A DNA stretch of 64,000 nucleotides, taken from NCBI RefSeq assembly GCF_000204055.1, contig NW_006768815.1, forward strand, positions 62,001 through 126,000, read 5' to 3'. Below the pieces are notes generated by a model that was given only the letters and a program-made list of their open reading frames with translations, had not been told where the DNA came from and ran no database searches. This DNA comes from Melampsora larici-populina 98AG31. Its lineage: Eukaryota > Basidiomycota > Pucciniomycetes > Pucciniales > Melampsoraceae. The first letter of the stretch is position 1. The number at the start of each line of letters is the position of its first letter. Below, in pieces: positions 57,416 to 64,000 of this stretch. Position numbers and translations under genes: made by a program.

Positions 57416-60400
57416 ATGTCATTCTTCAGCTCGACTAATACCACTCTTCGAAACTCAATCACTTCATCTGATTCTTCTTCTCCGACCATCACCACTCCTA
57501 CTGCTCTCGACCTTGGCTCACCACTGCATTCACTTTTACCATCCATCAGGAATAACGCAGCCCCCTCTGGTTCAGCTTTTGTACCGCCACTCATCCGAAT
57601 CGTCACCAGTGTCTCTTCTGACTCTCCACCCAACACCGCAGCTTGTCCTGTGCCTCAACTTTCGATTGACGCCCTTTCCTCTTCTAGACCTCGTAGTCTG
57701 CGGAGGATGTCATCCACTGGTACCAATCTCAACTTATCCAACCCATCTCAATCCAATGCTTGTGCCAATGCACTTCTCGCCTCGCCTCTCAATGGCCACA
57801 AGCGCTTGAACCCCTTCAGTCTTCAATCTACTCCGACTACTGAAGCTATCGTTATTGGTGGAGAGTGTGGTTTGGCTGAGGGTGGGACTTCTTTGTATAA
57901 TGGTCGCCCGCCTTCGGGGGAGAAGTGGTATGCTACCTCTTGGTCTCTTGACCCTTTGATTTCATATGCTTACATACAACTGATTCGGTCTTTCAACGTG
58001 TAAATTTAGGATCGCACACCATCTTTCGGCTGTCCTACAACATTCATTTTCAGTCTCGTCCATTCATCCCATCACATCCGTTTCCCCAACATCCTCCCCT
58101 CATTACCTATCTCATCAAACAGATCTTTCTGTCATCAAGAATAGTGCTCCTCTCACTCCAGCTGACCAGCTTCGAAACAGATCATCTTTGACATCACTCT
58201 CAAGCTTCGCCGAGTCCACGACCACCGATGACGAAGTAGACGAAGAAGTAGAAGCTCAGAGCTCCACCAGCTCGACCGAATCTTACCTACAGCCAAGTAC
58301 TTCAACACTACTCTCTAACTCTGCGGTGGACGAAAGTGAATCATTTAGCTGTCACTCGACTCTGTCTTCTACCCCTCGACAATGTATCCCACTAGCGATA
58401 GCAGACCCGGAATGTCACTCTCCGCAATGCGTTACCAGAACACATCTTCTGAAGATTCTAGATACCTGGTCCTTTGACGCCAATTACCTTTCGCCAACAC
58501 AAATTCGACATGCGCTTCATGTCCTTTTATCTACCTACCTCACATACACCCCTGGTTTTATTGCGAAGCTTGATGAGATTGGCGTCTCACAGCCTGAAAA
58601 GTGTTTGACGAGCCTAGTAGACAATCTTGAAGTTGCTTACGACCCTCGGAATGCCTATCACAACTTCCGACACGCAGTTGATGTTGTACAGGCTGTTTAC
58701 ACCATGCTTTCCCATCAAGGCGTTGTCCCACCTCTGGATTGGGTTCGACGTCATGAGGCTGGTGAAGCCAAATTCGACCAATGGGAGCGAGCGCCAGTGG
58801 GACGGGTAGGACGCGCCATGGATGAGATCACTGTTTGGGCTTTGCTTCTCGCTGCTGCAGGTCACGATGTTGGCCACCCGGGATTGAGTAATGCTTTCAT
58901 GGTGCATGCTTTTCTATAGTCTCCGTCACCTTGATATGTCGAAAGGCTTACATTCCTTTGCTTCTCTTATTGTGCGGATGCAGGTCAATGCTCGTACTCC
59001 GATTTCTCATGTCTTTTCAGATGGTTCAGTTCTAGAAAACTTTCATCGGATAACCTTTACCCGCATGCTACGCCAGCACGGATTTGGGAAATTGGTGGAT
59101 ACACACGCTGGCTTCCGACGAGTGATTGTCAGTTCAGTTTTGGCAACTGATATGGGACGTCACTTCCCAATTGTAGAAGAGCTCAAAGCACTGTGCAAGC
59201 TATGGGAGGACGATGAGAGTACAATTGAAGCCTCACTGGATGAAAAGGCATTGATCACGGCTGGCCTTATCAAGTGCGGAGACATCTCGAATTCGGTTAG
59301 TTTTCATGCTCACCTTCTATCTGTCTTTGTTTCAAGCGGCTCAAGTAACTTCCCGTCCTTCAGTCTCGACCCCATCATATCTCTCTCACATGGTCTTCGT
59401 GCTTACTGCACGAATGGTCTCGCCAAGCCGCTCTCGAAAACGACCTTCACTTGCCAGTCAGTGTTGTAACGCTAGACCCGGCTGAGAAGCGCGCACAGGC
59501 GAAAAGCCAAATTGGTTTCACTACACTCTTTGTTCTGCCACTCTTTTCCGTCATGGAGACGCTCAGTCCAATTGGTGAGTTCAATGCTTGTCATCCAATC
59601 ATCCATTTCGTTTTCCATCTCATTTGGTGTTGATTCTCGATACAATGCAGCTTTCAAACCGTTTGCCAATAGCTGTCGAATGGGCCTCAAGACTTGGCAA
59701 AAGGTGGTGGAGCACATCGATGCTCAGAAGCCACCACCACCCGTGGTCGTCCCTGTCATAGCTTCCGACAATGATACCCCATCGGATGTTACTCCAGTTG
59801 CGCCATCAAGGCTGACAAGAGACCATTCTGCCCTCATCTCGCCGCGCCATACCCTCACCCGAATTCCGCAGGTGTCGTTTGCCACCTACGAAACGCCTAC
59901 CACGACTTCGCCTATCTCGTCCCTGCCTCTCCAATCGTCTTCCCAACTAAAGCTACCTAGACGTTCTCCTCCACTTGACCGTAAAGCAGTCGATCAAGAT
60001 CTTGATGAAGACTCTCGTCACCAATCATATCCGACTGACGATCATCTTACTCCGAAGCCCGCCCAGCGCGGGTGGTGGTCATCATCCCCCTCGCCGCCCT
60101 TCACACCTAATTACAACGAGTCGGCGCCTTGCACACATCCGCAACCCATTCTCCGCCACAAACTTCCCCCTGTGTGGTCTGATTCCGCTTCCTCTTCTCC
60201 CAAGTCCTCATCGGGATCATCTCTTCCGTCCTCATCGCATCATCTCACAAGCGGCTGCCTTGCACCATTAACTCAATCGACAAAGTCAGATCGTGACGGT
60301 GAAGATGTAAGCATGGAGACATCCTCTGCAAACATGATGATGGGCTCAGCACGCTCGAGACGGCTGTTGACCATCACTGTACCAGCCGCACCTGAAGCAT

Positions 60401-61110
60401 CTAACAATAGTTTAGCGGGGCCTACCTCGCGTTCTTCCAGTCAAGGTGTCACTAATAGTAACCGGAAGGTCCCGTCAGCCACCGATGACTCATCGTTCAG
60501 TTCAATAGGCTCGCCATCGTCTCCTTCACAATCCCCTTACTTTACGCCTGGTGTCTCATCTGCCTCTAGCGTTGAATCGTCGAACGACGGAGGGGCCCCT
60601 CCTGTAGTGACCCTGAACACGGACTTGAGCCGAGGACCGCCTACTGCTCCACTTCGCCAGCCGCCTTCAGGATTAGGGTTGCGCATCAGTGACCGAATCA
60701 TGCGATCACGAGATAAAGGCATGTCAGTGGATTTTGGCTTAGCTGAACGTCGAAGTCTCACCAGATCATCATTGTCCCAGAAGAAGAAGAGCTACAGCCC
60801 ATATCTTGTGAGTCAGCAAGTAGCGTGTGAGAAAGGATGTGGAAAGGTCACCGCCAAGTGCGTGAGGTGTGGCGCGGCATCGAAGACGAAAATGCAGCGC
60901 AGTCAAAGTCTCGCCAAGCCCTTTCTATTCACTTCATCGAGATCGCCACCGCAAAAACAAGTTCAGGACTCGATACAAGAACATGACGGATCAAGAGATG
61001 CCCGACGCCTGCCTCCCATGGCTAAGCTAATGATCGAGCCGAACCGAGCACCAGTCGACGCCTCCAGTTGGCCGCCCTATCCTTTCCGCCCAACACAATC
61101 GCCTCTTTGA
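57416..61110 (+). CDS. PDE2: Class I 3',5'-cyclic nucleotide phosphodiesterase
   Basis: Five exons: 57416-57927, 58010-58901, 58984-59295, 59364-59574, 59651-61110; phases match and give 1128 residues without a break. ATG 57416 (MSFFSSTNTTL) is the first ATG of the open frame. The catalytic domain spans about residues 330-680: metal ligands H388/H392 in YHNFRHAVDV, H456-D457 in AGHDVGHPGLSNAF, D568 in KCGDISN, plus ITFTRMLRQ, SVLATDMGRHF and KSQIGFTTLFVLPLF. The enzyme hydrolyses cAMP (and perhaps cGMP), damping PKA signalling in the cytosol. The Ser/Thr-rich N-terminus (about 1-300) and a Ser/Pro-rich tail of about 440 residues are much longer than in yeast Pde2 and may be phosphorylated. 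The symbol is by family analogy; substrate preference cannot be read from sequence. Confidence 0.93.
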
Positions 61111-62504
61111 ATTTGAGGCTTCCTCCCTCACATGCCACCCTGATTCCGAGACGGTGTGACCTGTATGAAATCTGTATTTTACCATCTCACTTTTTTGTGA
61201 GATTGGCTTTGTGTTCAAATTTGTTTTTCTTCCAATCTCTCTTGATCAAACCTTTTTGCTTTTTTTTGGGTCAGCTGATTCCTGTTAAAATTTACCTGTC
61301 ATGAGTTCTTTTTGACGTTTTATCCTATTGAGTAATCACTCTGCGGTTTCATTTTATTTTCTTTTTTGGGTTTTTTGTTTCTTCTTCAATTTCACAATTG
61401 ATGATGTGGTATAGCTTGTGTGGGGTATGTTTTCATATATAAAGTTTATCTATACGTATACGTCTTGATGGTAAAAGTCGCACCTTTTTGTGAACATCGA
61501 TTCATTGACTCGTTTTGAGCTAGAGGTTGAAGAAAATTTATGTGTCCGCTTGATGACTCCAAATATTATGAAACCCTTTCATGGTGAAATTGAGTGGTGG
61601 GAGCCAGATAAGTATCATGAAAGAGTGAGATATAAGCTCGAGAGCATTGACAGAAATCCACTGTTTCCATCAATGACTACATTCTTGTAATCAAGTTGCT
61701 CGATTTGTAATATGGATAAGAACCTACCTCCATTGTGGAGAAGGTTGGTTGGCACACAATAAGGAACAATGGACGTCAGCAAATAAATGATTACCTGACC
61801 TTGAACTAAATCTTGATTTGTTTTTCTTCCTCGCTGAAAAAAGTAACTCCAACGAGGCAACTTGACTGGTTTCTCATCATTTGTCATGCATGTTCTCGAT
61901 CCCCTTCTCAATACTTAAAGGCTTACATTACTTGAAGTTTTGTTTATATGAAGTTTTGAGTGCTTTGTCGCTTTAAACCTGAATGCAACTTCTGTTTCTA
62001 TCCTTGATTTTATGAAAAGAAATATGAAAAAAATGTTTCAAGTGGACATGTCATGAATCTAGCTTCACAGTGATTGGTATACGCATAAGACAAAGACAGG
62101 AATGTGACCGGCCTTCCAAGAGTGCATGCTCAGTTGATGATTGTCTGTGCAATTGTATGCTCGAGTCTTGGTATCATCAAAAGTGCTTTTTGTAGAAAGG
62201 TTTGATAATTTCACCGCCATATAGTACAATCAGAATTTTTATACAGATTGGAACACCGGAAAGTTTCTCGTACATGCAGGGCATATTGGCTGACTCAGGT
62301 GATGCAGATTATTCCTCAATACCAATCTGAATGTAGGATAAGAATTGTTCAAAGAAATCCTTTGCTTTCTAAGGATCTCTTTTTTCCTAGAGACCTGCTT
62401 TGAAATATCTATTGCTACTGAAATCATTTTGTGGTTCCCTCGAGTGGCACACCGAATCGTCATTTTGGCATAAAAGGTATTGTGGGGTGCTTATGACTCA
62501 ATTT
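61111..62504. other. 3' flank of the phosphodiesterase gene; no gene
   Basis: T-rich DNA with poly-pyrimidine runs typical of a fungal 3' untranslated region (61110-61450). The frames at 61490-61690 and 61615-61911 are not recognised. Confidence 0.5.
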
Positions 62505-62987
62505 TGTCGAAATACAATCAAGACTGAGGACAGGTTAGAGAAGTTGTGTTTGCGTGTTTGTGGTAAAACGTATTATATATTAATGTAGTAACGTCTCAGA
62601 TTATCTAGTCTAATATTGTATGCTGAACATCAATCCCAAAGAGATCTTAACGTACATCATTCCCAACAAATTTGTTTTTCTCTTTTATCGTTGAGATATA
62701 TGTACTCTGCTCTGGTGTGTTTTCGCTCTCTTTCCTTATCTTTCGGAAAGAGAGTAAGTCCATCCATATCCTTTATACACAACGACTAAACTAATACCTT
62801 ACTATTGTTAGAAACCGTTTAGATCACTTGTCACGAGCCTTTGCTCATTATTATCTTTTCTCACTTTCACTATCATTCCTCCTTTACTAGGTTAGTACCT
62901 TAGGTCTGCATACCTATAGGTTTGGAGAAGAAGTGCTTACGAGCGCACTTATATATTCAGTTGTAGAGGTCTTCTTAGACATTTACA
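62505..62987 (+). repeat. 5' LTR of a copia-type element (483 bp)
   Basis: Begins TGTCGAAATACAATCAAGAC and ends AGACATTTACA, aligning with the solo LTR at 48011-48604 in start, splice-donor hairpin (GGAAAGAGAGTAAGT at about 62745) and end. The partner LTR lies beyond the window. Confidence 0.82.
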
Positions 62988-62999
62988 TGGTAGCGAGAG
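62988..62999 (+). promoter_or_regulatory. Putative primer binding site
   Basis: TGGTAGCGAGAG follows the LTR end directly; TGG is the complement of tRNA CCA. The tRNA species was not assigned. Confidence 0.6.
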
Positions 63000-63028
63000 A
63001 TTCTAGTTCGATCAGTTAAATCCTTTGA

Positions 63029-64000
63029 ATGAACGAAGAAGATCCTGTACCAAGTGATCAACTAAACACCAATTCTCCAACTAACTCACCATCACCATCA
63101 TCATCTGTTGCACCAGACGATCAAGATTTTCAGTCTGTTTCAGAAATCGACTCAACCGGGGAACAAACTTTTCTACTCGAGAGTTTATTTCCAAACATGA
63201 CGTCAACTTCAATCCCACCTACCACCACCATAACTACAACTACTCCGTCTAACCTCTTTGGCGGCAGAGACCATCAAATCGCGGCTTCTGTTGTTAATAT
63301 CTTATCCAAAGTATTAGTATCAGAAAATTTAAATGATAATAATTACTTAACTTGGTCAATGGACATCAGAAATGGAATTAAATCTTTAAGATTCCAACCT
63401 TTTCTCCTATCTGACAAAGATGAAGCGGGTATAAACAATGATACCATTTTATATAATGAAGTTGTTCGCGAATGTCTTATGACATGGATGATATCAAAGA
63501 TGGATGATACCAACAAGGCCAGATTTAAACCAATGATGGCCATCGAAACTGAACTTGGTCCAGATGTATCACCAACGCCAAGTTCTCTATGGGTTAAAGT
63601 TAGAGATCATCATTCTCCTCGAACTTCTGCTCATCAGATGTTACTTCGTCGGTCATTGTTCAATTTAGTTCAAGGTGATAACTCTCTTCCCATGCACATG
63701 GATGAATATCATAAGGCATATCTAGCTTATATCAACTCAGGTGGAACGATCGGTACTGTGGAATTAGGACAACAGTTATTGATGTCACTAAACTCAGATT
63801 GGATGAAGGTGGCCGAAGATATAGCCGACAACAACACGTTCGAATATGCGTCTGTAGTCACTGCTTTGAAAGTCAGAGTTGCTAATCGGGCAATGCTTCG
63901 GGCTCCTTGTCCAGCAACAATCATTGAAGCTAGTGCAGCGAGTCCAATGCGAAAACAATCGAAATTCGTTCAAACTAGATGTTCCCCAAGCAAATGTGTC
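63029..64000 (+). CDS. Copia-type gag, open to the window edge (partial)
   Basis: ATG 63029 (MNEEDPVPSDQLNTN) opens 324 codons without a stop to the last base. After a Ser/Thr/Pro-rich N-terminus, residues about 85-310 resemble the copia gag (UBN2-like) fold: NLNDNNYLTWSMDIRNGIKSL, ARFKPMMAIE, SLWVKVRDHHS, LRRSLFNLVQGDN. A zinc knuckle, integrase and RT would follow beyond the window. It sits 41 bp after the LTR end, in proper order for a Ty1/copia element. No lesion is visible in the part seen, so this may be a recent copy. Confidence 0.85.
   Translation, partial: MNEEDPVPSDQLNTNSPTNSPSPSSSVAPDDQDFQSVSEIDSTGEQTFLLESLFPNMTSTSIPPTTTITTTTPSNLFGGRDHQIAASVVNILSKVLVSENLNDNNYLTWSMDIRNGIKSLRFQPFLLSDKDEAGINNDTILYNEVVRECLMTWMISKMDDTNKARFKPMMAIETELGPDVSPTPSSLWVKVRDHHSPRTSAHQMLLRRSLFNLVQGDNSLPMHMDEYHKAYLAYINSGGTIGTVELGQQLLMSLNSDWMKVAEDIADNNTFEYASVVTALKVRVANRAMLRAPCPATIIEASAASPMRKQSKFVQTRCSPSKCV

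Noticed and set aside
1..64000. CRISPR arrays, bacterial operons or rRNA genes
   Set aside because: The sequence is eukaryotic with introns throughout; the tandem repeats seen have no spacer structure and no rRNA signature is present.

Overview
The window is transposon-rich nuclear DNA of a basidiomycete. Rust fungi (Pucciniales), probably a Melampsora-like species, are the best fit: genes carry many 55-110 bp GT-AG introns, the retroelement gag/retropepsin and tyrosine-recombinase families resemble those expanded in rusts, and only two ordinary cellular genes occur in 64 kb. The lineage call is inference from remembered families; no database was searched.

Layout. 1-13.8 kb: an old LTR retroelement (minus strand) whose gag-protease frame (10715 to 1000) is split by a CACTA-type MITE (9212-9798) and by a young 5994-bp Ty3/chromovirus (1661-7654; LTRs differ at 1 of 180 positions; 5-bp target duplication). 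Its leader begins at a complete tRNA-Tyr-like sequence with CCA. 14.9-20.2 kb: a PIF/Harbinger transposase split by a 4045-bp non-autonomous element with 41-bp TIRs. 20.36-37.15 kb: two degraded multi-exon genes on the minus strand, a 10-exon gene of unknown function (21010-23289) and a CMC/Plavaka-like transposase (32447-36739). They lie between an inverted pair of identical 18-bp sequences and may form one large two-gene DNA transposon. A 7865-bp Ty3-type retroelement (23928-31792), itself split by an 1139-bp fold-back MITE, is nested between them.

38.0-39.7 kb: an intact five-exon PWI/RS gene (SRRM1/SRm160-like). 40.2-45.7 kb: a small TA-flanked MITE, a 1036-bp pogo-type MITE, a tyrosine-recombinase remnant and a 5' part of a pogo/Tigger transposase. 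45.7-49.0 kb: a Mutator-like transposase gene carrying two solo LTRs, both with perfect 5-bp target duplications; one LTR holds a duplicated segment whose second copy lacks exactly one intron. 49.2-53.5 kb: a hAT transposon whose nine-exon, 910-codon transposase reads without a stop or frameshift. 57.4-61.1 kb: an intact five-exon class I cyclic-nucleotide phosphodiesterase gene. 62.5 kb to the end: a copia-type LTR, primer site and open gag running off the window.

The two cellular genes (splicing-associated factor, cAMP/cGMP hydrolysis) are functionally unrelated. The rest is layered insertions whose order can be read from target duplications and reading-frame arithmetic. Most nonsense lesions are C-to-T-type changes (CGA to TGA, CAA to TAA, CAG or TGG to TAG), suggesting RIP-like or methyl-cytosine decay. 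The hAT element and the chromovirus are the youngest residents.
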